From Moricandia arvensis (lineage: Eukaryota > Streptophyta > Magnoliopsida > Brassicales > Brassicaceae): DNA of 64,000 bases. The stretch lies in the NCBI GenBank assembly GCA_905132765.1, contig CAJHQP010002100.1, positions 29,920-93,919 on the forward strand, read 5' to 3'. Shown here one piece after another: positions 1-10,689 of this stretch; the first letter of the stretch is position 1; each line of letters opens with the position of its first letter. The notes under the pieces are model-generated. The model saw only the letters and a list, made by a program, of their open reading frames with translations, ran no database searches and had not been told where the DNA came from. The position numbers were made by a program, and so were the translations under genes.

Positions 1-515
1 AATAATGTAAATTGAAATGTTGAATAAAACAGAAATATATACGAACATCCCAAAGACTCCACACCGTTCCGATATCTGATTCATCATGCTCACCTGCAAA
101 GGGGAAGAAAGAGGGGTGAGCAACATGGAAGTCACTCAGTGAGGTATGTGATGCTAGACACGCAAACCACTGACTAAGTAAATAGAACTCCCACTATGGA
201 AGTTTAGCTCAAACATGAATAAACATGACGCCTAGAGCATCACACAAAACAAACCATGCAATGATATCACATAGATACTCCCTGCACCCCTCATTCTCCT
301 CATACTATATGTATACACAAACTGTTGCTAGTACAGTCTATCTCTGTACCGCCGTCCACCGTAGCGTCAAATGCAAACATCTTTGCACCACGCCCCACAC
401 AGTAGTGTCATAGCTCAAACGTCTCCGAACTCACGTCTTCCATCGTATTTTGGAAGCTCAGACATCTCTGAACACACGCCTCACACATAGTCCCTGCTCG
501 TAACTATGTATACGT

Positions 516-551
<36 letters not shown>

Positions 552-1432
552 CATCACTTAGAATCACACAGTCCAATCAATAGTTGAATCCTCTAGACCC
601 CTAGTTCCGGTTTACATTGAATCCTAACTATCACACAAGACTCGATTCAAACAGACGGAACACATTTCGAAACTAAACGACTATAGAAAGAATTCCACAC
701 TAGTAACGAAATTTAATGGAATAGCCGTCACCTTTGCCATAATGGAGAACATGAAACATATCGGAAATAACATGATGACTTGAACAACAAGAAAACTTAG
801 GGTTTGGCAATGGGCCTCAACTTCTCGCCAAGCCACACTAGATAGAAAATGATTAAAGATCAATCACGATTCATGATTAAAACTAGGGATTGAGAAACTT
901 GGAAAACAAGATACCAAAAAGAACCACGTCACTTTCACGGCATTAGACACAACCATAATTATTGTCTTCAATAACATGGCTTACGTCAACGGTGGAACAT
1001 GATTAGAAGTGGTAATAAGATATTAACTGAAAGTGAGAGAACAAAGCTAAGGAGGCAAGAAAGAACAAGATCGTGATCTCACTTGCTCAGATTAAGACGA
1101 CGATGAACGACAACTCGTACAAGGATGGCATGGATCTCCGCTAGCCTGATAGAACTCCGGGTGCTGAGCCGTGGTGGCTGGTTATGGGGACACAATACAA
1201 CGGCTCCGGCTTCACCTTCACGGTCATGTTCTCCATCACATCACATGGAACTGAGAAGAGGGAAGTTGAAGAGCAAATAATAAGGAAAAAAAGAGAGAGA
1301 TAAAACAACACTATATAAGAAGAAAAGGTATGATTACAAGAAGGGAGAGAGACTAAGAACATAGTGATGAAGTTTGTCTGAGACATTTGACGGCATGACT
1401 CCTCATGAGCTGATTAAGAGTGGCTAATTTTT
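1..1432. other. Unassigned non-coding sequence at left edge
   Basis: Only short open frames occur on either strand and none resembles a protein family I know. A purine-rich stretch near 100-125 and the general style of the sequence suggest decayed LTR-retrotransposon material, but I cannot name a family or see a partner LTR inside the window. An AT microsatellite lies at 519-550. I see no gene here. Confidence 0.5.
519..550. repeat. (TA)n microsatellite
   Basis: About 16 TA dinucleotides in an uninterrupted run. It is a simple sequence repeat in otherwise non-coding DNA. Confidence 0.95.
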
Positions 1433-1798
1433 TGTAACGCCCCGACCGCCCACGGCTAATGGGCCACCCACGGCCAATGGGCCATCCACGCCCGCTCTCT
1501 CGGCCCGTGGGACTCATCCCGTCCAACAGCCGTGCGTTAATTTTTCCAAGGCTCGAAATCATTGTTTACTGTCCTTGCAATCACCACATGACCTTTCCCC
1601 GTGTTTTGGCCTCACTCACATGGTATCGCGAACCACTTCCCGATAGGCCACTCATCCTTTCACTACTCCAGCATAAGCACACTTAACCCTGGAGTTCTAA
1701 ACGGATGTGTGACGGAAAAGGTAAGTCAACTTTGGTGAAATAGGTAGCCAAATCAATTCACTTAAGCCTTTTTGTATATCATAACTCGGGATGTTACA
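1433..1798 (-). repeat. Cassandra LTR (3' LTR on minus strand)
   Basis: 366 bp, beginning TGTAACG and ending TTACA on the plus strand. It carries an extra copy of the 'cacggccaatgggcca' stretch compared with the other LTR, which explains most of the length difference. The 5S-derived region is at 1635-1698. Confidence 0.85.
1635..1698 (-). promoter_or_regulatory. 5S rRNA-derived internal control region in Cassandra LTR
   Basis: The minus strand reads AGAACTCC..GTTAAGTGTGCTT..GGAGTAGT..AGGATGAGTGGCC..GGGAAGT. This tracks plant 5S rRNA (AGAACTCC, GTTAAGCGTGCTT, GAGTAGTA, AGGATGGGTGACC, GGGAAGT) in the same order and spacing. In 5S genes this segment holds the A box, intermediate element and C box used by TFIIIA and RNA polymerase III. 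Several substitutions make present activity doubtful. Confidence 0.82.
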
Positions 1799-1889
1799 AT
1801 TCACCCCCTCTCAAAGAACGCAACGTCCTCGTTACGCCCCATGACAGGTCTCAAGGCGCCTCTCGGGTCAGAACCGATATGGCTAACAA

Positions 1890-1901
1890 GCTCTGATGCC
1901 A
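1890..1901 (-). other. Primer-binding site, tRNA-iMet type (one mismatch)
   Basis: The minus strand reads TGGCATCAGAGC two bases after the LTR end. Perfect complementarity to the 3' end of plant initiator-Met tRNA would be TGGTATCAGAGC. Confidence 0.8.
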
Positions 1902-1903
1902 CT

Positions 1904-2251
1904 TGTAACGCCTCGACCTCCCACGGCTAATGGGCCACCCACGCCCGCTCTCTCAGCCCGTGGGCCCCATCTTGTCCAACGGCCATGCGTTAATTTTTCC
2001 AAGGCTCAAAATCATTGTTTATTGTCCCTACAATCACCACATGATCTTTCCCCGTGTTTTGGCCTTACTCGCAAGGTATCGCGAATCACTTTCCGATAGG
2101 TTTCCCATCCTTTCACTACACCAGCATAAGCACGCTTAACCCTGAAGTTCTAAATGGACGTTTGACAGAAAAGGTAAGTCAATTTTGGTGACATAGGTAG
2201 CCAAATCAATTTTCTTAAGTATTTTCGTATATCACAACTCGGGATATTACA
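1904..2251 (-). repeat. Cassandra LTR (5' LTR on minus strand)
   Basis: 348 bp, TGTAACG...TTACA on the plus strand, colinear with 1433-1798. Its own 5S-like block is at 2088-2150. Confidence 0.85.
2088..2150 (-). promoter_or_regulatory. 5S rRNA-derived region in second Cassandra LTR
   Basis: The minus strand reads GAACTTC..GGTTAAGCGTGCTT..GTAGT..AGGATGGG, again colinear with plant 5S rRNA. Here the A-box core GTTAAGCGTGCTT is unchanged from the 5S gene, while the C-box side is more eroded than in the other LTR. Confidence 0.8.
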
Positions 2252-2341
2252 ATTCACCCCCTCTCAAAGAATGCAACGTCCTCGTTTGCCCCACGACAGG
2301 TGTCAAGACGCCTCTCGGGTCAGAACCGAGATGGCTAACCA

Positions 2342-2353
2342 GCTCTGATACCA
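2342..2353 (-). other. Primer-binding site, tRNA-iMet type (perfect)
   Basis: The minus strand reads TGGTATCAGAGC, fully complementary to the initiator-Met tRNA 3' end. The LTR that should lie beside it is missing; a hairpin and a foldback element begin two bases further on. Confidence 0.8.
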
Positions 2354-2354
2354 C

Positions 2355-2382
2355 TTACAATAAAAGTTGACTTTTATTGTAA
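2355..2382. repeat. Perfect short hairpin at Cassandra/foldback junction
   Basis: Two 13-base arms (TTACAATAAAAGT and its exact complement) are separated by TG. The hairpin sits between the Cassandra primer site and the foldback element and overlaps the first bases of the latter. Confidence 0.85.
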
Positions 2383-2670
2383 CAACCCGTCCTGTGGAAC
2401 CCAGCCGGCGCTGCAGCGCATCGACCTAAATTCTCCCATGTGATACAACATGCCCGAATTCACCCTATAGGCTTCAGATCAATTGGTGACAGCTTGTCTT
2501 GTAAGGAGGTTGTTAAAGGGTAAGGTCTTGGGTTTGAGTAGCGCCAAGAACACAAATAACCCACCTGTTAGCCGAGGCCTATGGGTGAATTCAGGAAGGT
2601 TATATCACAGGGGAGGGTTTAGGTCGATGCGCTGCAGCGCCAGTTGGGTTCCACGGGATGGGTTGTTACA
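2378..2670. mobile_element. Foldback/MITE-like element with ~90-bp terminal inverted repeats
   Basis: The left arm (about 2378-2471) and right arm (about 2577-2670) are inverted copies with scattered mismatches, sharing TGTAACAACCC at the tips and GCGCTGCAGCGC further in. The centre (about 2472-2576) is unique and has no coding sequence. I see no target-site duplication. The family is not one I can name; the TGTAACAACCC...GGGTTGTTACA ends could also be those of a collapsed LTR-type element. Confidence 0.65.
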
Positions 2671-2681
2671 GTTTTGTGGAA

Positions 2682-2684
<3 letters not shown>

Positions 2685-2715
<31 letters not shown>
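2685..2715. repeat. (TA)n microsatellite
   Basis: About 15 TA dinucleotides just right of the foldback element. Confidence 0.95.
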
Positions 2716-2717
<2 letters not shown>

Positions 2718-3399
2718 AGTACAAGAATATACGGCTAGGCTTAGAAAATAATTATGCTTGATTTGGTTTTGAAAATGGTTTGGTTTGATTTTAAGAAGGA
2801 ATAATAGTGAGAAAAAGATCAAAATGAATTAGAGAAACCGGGTCATTACAAAACCAATCTACCTTGGAGGACGTCACTAACTAATCCGTCATCAACAAAG
2901 AAACCAAAATATTCGGCAAAGATTACAACACAAACCACTCAATCCCCCAGGGTGAGAAAATGACTTTTCTAGAGTAGCCCAATATCAAAGAAGCCAACTA
3001 AGGGTGCTAAAAAAATCAAATAAGACAACACTTTTCGAGCAAAGTCAATCAACAATGAAGGAGAAAAGGTGGTATGGGTGTACCAAATGCAACAAAGGCA
3101 AACATAATCGATCAACGTGCAAAGTAGCGACATTGTTGTTTTGGGTGATATATATGGGTGTTCATTGATGACAACATTATTCAGCTAATTAGTCACGCAT
3201 TCAGGGAGAGTGTTGGTCAGTTTAGCATTTATTTGTCGAAGTATTGTTGTTTTCTGTTGAGCTCACTACAATTATTTTGTAGTTTTTTGGTTTGGTCTGT
3301 AATTGATAATAGTTTGATATTTAGATTTTGTGGATTTCATATTTACGATGACCGTTGCTTGCGAAAACATGGGATACTTTGATCTTTAGATTTGATGGA
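2716..3399. other. Unassigned sequence between foldback element and tandem array
   Basis: AT-rich, with no long frame on either strand. The only protein-like signal is the zinc-knuckle remnant at 3055-3168. Confidence 0.5.
3055..3168 (+). pseudogene. Zinc-knuckle remnant, possibly from a Mutator-like transposase
   Basis: A 37-residue frame contains C-X2-C-X4-H-X4-C (Cys at 3079 and 3088, His at 3103, Cys at 3118) in the context CTKCNKGKHNRSTC. The GHNRRTC-like ending is common in the C-terminal CCHC knuckle of plant Mutator-like transposases, but nothing else of such a protein is visible. It could also be a gag knuckle or chance. Assignment is weak. Confidence 0.35.
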
Positions 3400-6300
3400 T
3401 TTAAATCTAGCCAACGGTTGATGTTCCCTTGCCTTCAGTCTGTCGGTTGCTTGTGAAAATATTTTTGCCTTGCCAATGTTGCTTTTTTTTTTCAAGCTTG
3501 CCAGTGAGCCTAAAGATCAACATGACCTTCTAAAAGCTAAAAATTTTTTTACAAAGTCTCAAGTATAACTATAATACTTTTTGAGCTTGGGCTAGTGGTT
3601 GCGGTTTCCTTGCCCTCAGCCGGTGTTTTAATTGCAAAAGACATTATTTCCATGCCATACTTTTTCTTAGTTTGTTTGAGGTTTGTTAGTGAGATTAAGG
3701 TGCCAAATGATATTCTAAAAGCTAAACTAATTTTTCAAATTATTAAGTTTTTTGAGTTTTACCCAATGGTGTATCCTCTAACCGGTTGTTTTCTTTTTTT
3801 TTAAAAAGTTATCAAAATATATTAAGTGTTAAAAATTTTAAATATTCTTTTTTGAATTTAACATAATTTTTGTGTAGATATAATTTTTGCTTTGTGTTTA
3901 TATAAATCATAGTGGGGCCAAATAGTTACTTAGAGTTTCTTAAGTGTATCTAGTTGTACAAAGCAAAGCAACAACATGTCTGCGGCAGGGGAATTCTCAC
4001 CTTAAATTTGACCAATGGTTGCTGTTCACTTGCCTTGAGAATGTTGTCTGCTTGCGAAAACATTTTTGCCTTGCCAATATTTCTTTTGTTTTTTTTGAGG
4101 CCTGCCATTGAGTCTAAGGAGAGAGAAGACCTTCTAAAAGCTAAATTATTTTTTTTCAAATTCTCAAGCGTAATTATAATTTTTTTTTGAGATTAGGCCG
4201 TGGATGTAATTCCCTTGCCCTTAGTCGGTGTTTTCCTTGCAGACATTATTGCCTTGCCATACATTTTCTGAGGTTTTTTGAGATATGCTAGTAAGATTAT
4301 GGTGTCAAAGGACATTCTTAAATCTAAACTAGTTTTTTTTTTCAAATTCTCAAGCTTCTTGAGTTATACCCAAAGCTGGTTTCCTCTAACTGGTCATTTT
4401 CTTTTGTTTTTTAAGTTATTAAAATATATTAAGTGTTAAAATTTTTAAAATAATTCTTATGTGAATATAAAATAAACTATTAAATTTTTGGTTTGTATAA
4501 ATAACTTTGGCCTGTATTTATATAAATTTTAGTGGGATCAAATAGTTACTTACAGTTTCTTAAATGTACCTATTTGTACAGAGAACAGTAACATTATGTC
4601 AGCAGCAGGGGAGATATCAAGTTAAAACTGGCCAATGGTTGCTGTTCACTTACCTTCAGAATGCCGTTTGCTTCAGAAAACATTTTTGCCTTACCGATGT
4701 TTCTTTGTTTTTTAGGCCTGCAATGAGCGCAAGGAGTGGCAGGACCTTCCGAAATCTAATATTTTTTTTTCAAAATTTCAAGCATAATTCTAATATTTTT
4801 GAGCTTGGACCAATGGTTGTGATTTCCTTGCCCTCAGTCAGTGTTTTTCCTTGCGAAAGAAATTATTACCTTGTCATACTTTTTCTAATTTTGTTTAAGG
4901 CCTGTCAGTGAGATTAAGGAGCCAAAGAACATTCTAAAACCTAAACAAATTTTTCAAATTCTCAAGCGTCCTTATAATTTTTTTTTGTGTTCTGCCCAAA
5001 GGTGGTTTCCCTTAACCGATTGTTTCCTTTTGTTACTTTAAAAAATCATAAAAATATATTTAGTGTAATAAAAATAAAATAAAATTTTGTGAATATAAAA
5101 AAAACTACTAAATTTTTTGGTTTGTATAAATATAATTTTTTCTTGTATTTATATAAAATTTAATGGGACCCGAAATAGTAACTTAGAGTTTTTTAAGTGT
5201 ACCTTGTTTTATAGAGCAAAGCAATAACATGTCAGCGGCAAGGGAATTATGACCTTAAATCTGGACAACTGTTGTTGTTCACTTGTCTTCAAAATGCCGT
5301 TTGTTTGGGAAAACATTTTTGCCTTGCCAATGTTTCTATTGGTTTTGTTTCAGGTCTGCCAGTGTGCTTGAAGACCAAGCGGACCTTCTAAAAGCTAAAA
5401 TATTTTTTTTTAAAGTCTCATGTGTAATTATAATTTTTTTTAGCTTGACCAGTGGTTGTGGTCTCCTTGTCCTAAGTCAATGTTTTCCTTGCAAAAGACA
5501 TTATTGCCTTGCCATAGTTTTTCTGAGTTTGTTTGAAGCATGCCAGTAAGATTAAGGTGCCAAAGGAAATTCTAAAGATAAACTAACTCTTCAAATTCTC
5601 AAGCGTCCATATTAATTTTTTTTGAGTTATGCCCAAAGGTGGTTTCCTCTAGGCAGTTGTAATCTTTTTTTTTTTTAAAAGTCATCAAAAGATATTAAAA
5701 ATGTTAAAAATTAAAATAATTCTGTTTTTAATATTAAATAAATATTAAAATTTTTTTGTATAAATATATTTTTTGGCTTTATTTATATAAATTTTAATGG
5801 GACCAAATAGTTAGTTAGAGTTTCTTAAGTTTACCTAGTTTTACAACTCTTTACAACTAAGTACACTTGATAAACTCTAACTAACTATTTGGTCCCGTTA
5901 AAATTTATTTAAATACAAGCCAATAATTATATTTATACAAACCAAAAATTTTAATTATTTATTTTATATTCAAAATTGTATTATTTTAATTTTTTAACAT
6001 TTAATATATTTTGATGACTTAATAGAGTTGTATAGAGTTTGTTTAAGGCGTGCCAGTGAGATTAAGGTGCCAAAGGGCATTCTAGAAGTTAAACTAATTT
6101 TTCAAATTCTCAACCGTTGAGTTCTGCTCTAAGTTGGTCTTCTCTAACCGGTCATTTCCTTTTTATTTTAAAGTCATCAAAATATATTAAGAGTTAAAAA
6201 CTTTTAAAATAATTCTGTTTTGAATATAAAATAAACTATTAAAATGGTTGGTTTGTATAAATATAATTTATGACTTGTATTTATATAATTTTTAATGAAA

Positions 6301-7108
6301 CCAAATAGTCAATTAGAGTTTCTTAAGTGTACCTAGTTGTACAGAGCCAGATAACATCATGTCAGCGGTTGGGGAATTATCACCTTAAATATGGCCAACG
6401 GTTGCTGTTTACTTGCCTTAAAAAGGCCGTCGGCTTGCAAAAACATTTTTTCCTTACCAATGTTTCTTTTGGTCTTGTTTCAGGCATGTCGGTGAGCTTA
6501 AGGAGTGAGAAGAACTTCTAAAAGCTAAAATATTTTTTTCAAAGTCTCAAGCGTAATTATAATATTTTTTGAGCTTGGGCTAGTGGTTGCGGTTCCTTTG
6601 CCCTCAGTCGGTATTTTCCTTGCGAAATACATTATTGCATTGCCATACTTTTCTTAGTTTGTTTGAATCATGCCAATGAGATTAAAGTGTCAAACGATAT
6701 TCTAAAAGCTAAAATATTTTTTTCGAATTCTCAAGCGTCCTTATAAATTTGTTTGAGTTATGTCCAAAGATGGTTTCCTCTAACCGGTCGTTTCCTTTTT
6801 TTAAATGTCATCAAAATACATCAAGAGTTAAAAATTTTAGAATAAATCTCTTGTTAATATAAAATAAACTATTAAAACTTTGGTTTCTGTAAATATTTTT
6901 TTTGGCTTTTATTTATATAAATTTTAATGGGACCAAATATGTAGTTAGAGTTTCTTATGTGTACCTAGTTGTACAGAGAAAAGCAACAACATGTTAGCGG
7001 CAGGGGAATTATCACCTTAAATCTGGCCGACGGTTGAAGTTCCTTTGCCTTGAGAATGTCGTTTGCTTGCGAAAACATTTTTGCCTTCCTAATGTTTCTT
7101 TTGGTTTT
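3400..7108 (+). repeat. Tandem array of ~0.63-kb AT-rich units
   Basis: A unit containing, in order, a 'cagcggcagggg' block, a 'gaaaacatttttgccttgccaatgtttc' block, 'tctcaagcgtaattataa', 'ccttgccctcagtcggtgttttcc', 'attaaggtgccaaa', 'tcatcaaaatatattaag' and 'gggaccaaatagttacttagagtttcttaag' recurs about six times. Equivalent points lie near 3981, 4601, 5234, 6364 and 6996, giving spacings of 620, 633, 1130 and 632; the long step holds an inverted segment and a partial unit. Units differ by many substitutions and indels, so the array is old. No unit has a sustained reading frame. It ends abruptly at 7100-7110 inside a gag gene. It is too long-period to be the typical Brassicaceae centromere satellite. 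Confidence 0.88.
5668..6018. repeat. Inverted unit segment (large palindrome) within the array
   Basis: The end of one unit (about 5680-5845, from 'gtcatcaaaa' to 'agtttacctagtt') is followed at about 5855-6018 by its reverse complement ('aagtacacttgataaactctaactaac' through to 'ttttgatgactt'). The arms are roughly 165 bp and the centre is 'ttttacaactctttacaactaag'. The direct orientation then resumes in mid-unit at about 6035. Confidence 0.85.
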
Positions 7109-7109
7109 C

Positions 7110-8222
7110 TCATACCCAGCAGCTATTGAACGCACCATCCGCGAGAGAAACGTCTAGCATTGATCGACAACAGCACCACTCTTGGACGAACATCTATCTA
7201 CACTTCTATTCTACCATCGATCGACAGTAACATGCGAGTAGAGATGGTTGCAGAACTTATTCTAACTAGGGATGGGAATGGAGACCTTCATGACACTGAG
7301 GGTCATCTGTGTAATGCAGCAGGTCATAAATTAGATGCACAGGGGGCTGTAATCCCTGAGCATCGATTGATAGCAGAGTTGATCAGGCCTACTCAAGTCT
7401 ATGTTAACAGGTCTGCGATTCAACCTCGAGAAATCCAGGGGGCCGACGGCCAGTTAAGACATGCATACTTATCTCATGTGTGCAAGCACCCCTTTCATGG
7501 CTTCCCCATGAAGATTTCATGGACCACATTGGAACACTAGAGGATTTTGTGTCTAGCATCTTAGAGCATGAAGGAAGTAAAGATTATCTCCTCTGCAAGT
7601 TATTCAAGTAATTTCTCACTATCTGGAATGATGTCAAGACTGCGTTTCTGACTATTTTTTTTATGATGCAAAGACCAAAGAGCTAAGGGATAAGATTTTA
7701 ACATCCTCTTAGGGACTTACTGAAGGGTTCAGAAGCTCTTGGGACAGATTTAGGAGGTAACAAAAAGACTGTCCACATCATGGTTTCACGGAGGTTCAAC
7801 TGTTGGGATTCTTCTGCAAGGGTCTTGATGTGCAGTATCATATGATTGTGGATCAGGCAAGCGAAGGTAACTTAAATAACATGACTCCATAGGAAGATAA
7901 GAGTCTGATTCAAAACTTTTTGTCTAGCAACAGTATCAGGAATATGGGTACTCACAGGATAAAATCAGGTTTTATGAATAATGACAAGATCATTGAGGTC
8001 TTGGCCAAAACAGATTATGTACATGAAGTCTCGTTGGTGGAACAGTCTGCAGAAGAGGACGAGCATATATATGAAATCAGTTTGCATGGCCATATTCAGA
8101 GGATGTAATCTATGATGGAACGAGTCATAGAAATTCAGCAGATGACAAGTGCATACATAAATCTGAGGTTGGATTTTATCCACAAAGAGGTGAATGGAAA
8201 ATTTGAAGCCTTGGACGTCCAT
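7110..8222 (+). pseudogene. gag pseudogene, Athila-like Ty3/gypsy (TGATA family)
   Basis: Gag packages retroelement RNA into virus-like particles. The N-terminal part has the family signature MVAELILTRDGNGDLHD.EGHLCNAAG. The capsid-type segment follows (PTQVYVNRSAIQPREIQG..., HPFHGFP, then EHEGSKDYLLCKLFK), with stops and frameshifts after 7540. The segment PHHGFTEVQLLGFFCKG corresponds to the later capsid region. The 5' leader and LTR are missing: the sequence begins exactly where the 0.63-kb array ends, aligning with about 57187 in the better preserved element K. At 8222 coding sequence jumps directly into the 3' non-coding region, so C-terminal gag, protease and one purine tract are deleted. 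Confidence 0.8.
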
Positions 8223-8564
8223 GTCATGATGCTTTCTATTTATTTTGAGCTTTTATCTATTATATCTATAAGTTTTTCAAAATGTTTTTGTAGAGTCAAG
8301 AAGGGAATTATGATCAGATGTATATTTTTACTTGTTCACTAACCACTCTGTAGCACCATTTTTAGACTTGTTGATTGCAGAGAGTACTAGAGATACCAAA
8401 GTGGATCATCATGCCACTATATCACACTGTCTTAAAAAATTTGAAGGAACCGAAGCTGAACTCCAACCTAATATTGTCCTAACTGCTTGCTTTGGGGCTT
8501 GACATACATTGGATCTGATTCCTCCTGAAAGTTTGGAAGGTAAAAGTCTGTGTGCTTCTGATTC

Positions 8565-8625
<61 letters not shown>

Positions 8626-9199
8626 CGGCATCTAAAGAAAAGAAATGATTGAGATGATTTTATGAGATGCAGAGGGGTAGGTATATTACGATGACCCCAC
8701 TATTCGCCTACAACTTTGCCCAAAAAAGAAAAAAAAGAAAAAGAAAATCGAAAATAAGATGGCAAGATGGACTGTATCAGCATCATTGTCCATTGAGTTT
8801 GAGATCCAAAAAGATTCAGAGAAGAGAGAAAAGATGGAAGAAAGGGATCTGAGAAGACTACATGTGTGCTCAGAGACTTGCAGGGGCAAAGAGTCCATAC
8901 GTTCTTTGATTGTTACTCCCAAGGTAAGGCTTGCACTTTTATTTTATGCAAGAAATGAGGTTAGTAGAGGTGTGAGTCAAACTATTATTCGCTAAGTTGT
9001 TGGTATAATGGATTTGATTGCTATACTAGGATAAGGTATCTACAGTTCCTCTAAGATTGACATTTATTTGATGTGGTTGCAACATAGTAGAGGTGATAAG
9101 GAAAAGTTAAGAGATAGTGTGAATCCCTGTGTTTTCAAACCTTTTTCGGAGTGTGATACTCTTTGCTAAGGACAAGCAAAATGATAAGTCTGAGGGAGT
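8223..9199 (+). other. 3' non-coding region of TGATA-family element
   Basis: The region is colinear with 60483-60720 and 62800-63776, and with the complement of 21239-22200 and 38947-39900. Conserved landmarks are 'tttattttgagcttttatcta', 'accaaagtggatcatc.tgccacta', two copies of an 'agaggggtaggta.attac' block and 'gatgtggttgcaac'. It ends in the polypurine tract 'aagtctgagggagt' directly before the LTR. No protein is encoded. A TC-rich microsatellite lies inside. Confidence 0.8.
8568..8620. repeat. (TC)n microsatellite
   Basis: About 25 CT dinucleotides. It is in the 3' non-coding region of the element, at a place where the other copies have only a short CT-rich stretch. Confidence 0.95.
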
Positions 9200-10580
9200 T
9201 GATAGGGTCTGATATTTACCAGTTATAGGCAATGATATCAGCCACAATTAGAGTCTACTATACATGTTTGTAGTATGTTTTAGAGTACTTTCAGGTTCAG
9301 GTTTCTTCTACAGAACTTTGGTGATTTTGGAGCTTTTTGAGATGCAGAACTGTGCAGACTCTTCAAATGTTTAGCTATGGATAGAGAACTTTCCACAGTG
9401 AGATTGGTCTCATCTTTGGTCACAAGATAGATCTTTGATTTATCTTTCCAATGCCACCGGTTTTAGGTCTATATGACGGTTAGATTTAAATGTATGCCCA
9501 ATTTACAGAAGACTGGTCTGTCTGCCTCGCGAGAGGAAGCTGTCGAGAAGATGATTGAGTGTTGATCGACAGCACAGCCTTGGTGCCGATCGACGGTTAT
9601 CCCAGAAGACAGGCCCAACTTTTCTTATGGCTGACTTAAACCCAGATGCCATCAAAAATTACCAAAATACCTCTAGACGAGTTTAGACCTAATTTATATA
9701 GTTTGCTAAGCCATTGTTGACGGCTAAGTTTTTTACTATTCATTGTTTTAAGTTTTGGAGAGAAGATCAATACTCCTTAGTCAGAGATTTATTGGAACTC
9801 CTTTGGTTTTATATTGATTTCTATATATAGTATTTGTTCAGACTATGATTTGTGCTATTGCTTCCATGTCTGAGTAATCATCTTTTTAGGTTTAGGGATT
9901 TCATGTTCTTAATGTCAACTTGATAGTCATAGGATTGCTAAGGTTGATTATTTATTTCTACACTAGGGTAGCTTGTAATACTAGGATCTGGAGTAGTTAG
10001 TAAATGGTGACAGTGTGACTGATTGTTTAAACCTAGAATCATAGGACAATTGAGAGGCGCAAGAGTGCAATTAATTAATGGAACACAAACTCTTCTGGAT
10101 TAGATACCTAGGCGCATACGACAGTTGGTTTAGAAATCTAGTTGAACATATCAAATTAGGTTGTAATGCTTGCTTAAGTGAGCATCGATCGATGCGAGCT
10201 CAATAGCATCGATCGGTGGTCTATGCCGAGTTCTCAACGAGAGTTGTTAACAAAGATGTAAATCATAGATAGATTCACTACTTAATATCTTACTTATTTA
10301 AATATAATTATAGAATTGAATTTTATAAAATCCTAAGCATCCTTGATTGTAGTTTTGAAATTCTTGATTGTTGAATCTCTAGATCTAGCGTTTTCTCCTT
10401 ATTGCTTACAGACCGCTCTATTCCTTATTGCTTCGTTTAGTGATTTTATATTTACATCCTAGCTTAATCTTAATATCTAATGTCTATTGTGCGCCCACGC
10501 TCCCTATGGATTCGATCATCAAGTACTACATCGAACCTCTTATTTTAGAGAGAAGCTGGAAGGGTAATTTAAGCATATCA
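9200..10580 (+). repeat. LTR, TGATA family
   Basis: 1381 bp from TGATAGGG to CATATCA, so the tips are inverted TGATA/TATCA. A polypurine tract precedes it and a degenerate tRNA-Asp primer site follows at 10585, so it serves as 3' LTR of the left segment and 5' LTR of the right one. It aligns along its length with 55615-57022. It carries two clusters of the 24-bp-phased TCGATCGA motif, at 9562/9586 and 10185/10209. Confidence 0.85.
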
Positions 10581-10584
10581 AATT

Positions 10585-10602
10585 TGGCAACGTTGATGAG
10601 GA
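10585..10602 (+). other. Degenerate primer-binding site, tRNA-Asp type
   Basis: TGGCaaCGTTGatGaGGA follows the LTR. The intact form, complementary to plant tRNA-Asp 3' ends, is TGGCGCCGTTGCCGGGGA. Confidence 0.6.
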
Positions 10603-10689
10603 CCATTAGATTCGCCATTAGACATGACTACTAGGTTTAGTCTAGGTTTTATTTTATTTTTTAAGTTATTACACAATTTGTTTTCTTGT

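Larger units (their letters stand above)
1433..2353 (-). mobile_element. Cassandra-type TRIM retrotransposon, tandem LTR-internal-LTR-internal
   Basis: Two ~350-bp direct repeats with TG...CA ends (TGTAACGCC...TTACA) flank a ~105-bp internal region with no coding capacity. Read on the minus strand the order is LTR (2251 to 1904), primer-binding site TGGCATCAGAGC, short internal stretch, purine tract next to GGGGTGAAT, then LTR (1798 to 1433). A second internal copy with the better primer site TGGTATCAGAGC lies at 2252-2353, so a third LTR must once have existed; this is the usual product of unequal recombination. Each LTR carries a segment clearly related to the 3' half of plant 5S rRNA, the hallmark of Cassandra terminal-repeat retrotransposons in miniature. 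The element is non-autonomous and encodes no protein. Confidence 0.88.

Noticed and set aside
225..413. 62-residue open frame near the left edge
   Set aside because: No motif, no homology I recognise, no supporting context; it is within the length expected by chance.
1635..1698. A genuine 5S rRNA gene
   Set aside because: Only the 3' half of 5S is represented, with many substitutions, inside a TG...CA LTR with primer site and purine tract.
1353..2139. Pro/Arg-rich open frames (MGHPRPLS...) repeated twice
   Set aside because: They are the GC-rich part of the Cassandra LTR read in arbitrary frames; TRIMs are non-coding.
4564..4911. 115-residue open frame in the tandem array
   Set aside because: The same region of the other units is closed by stops and frameshifts, and residue conservation follows the DNA, not codons.
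3400..7108. Centromere satellite
   Set aside because: The ~630-bp period and strong unit divergence do not fit the ~176-180-bp Brassicaceae centromere repeats.
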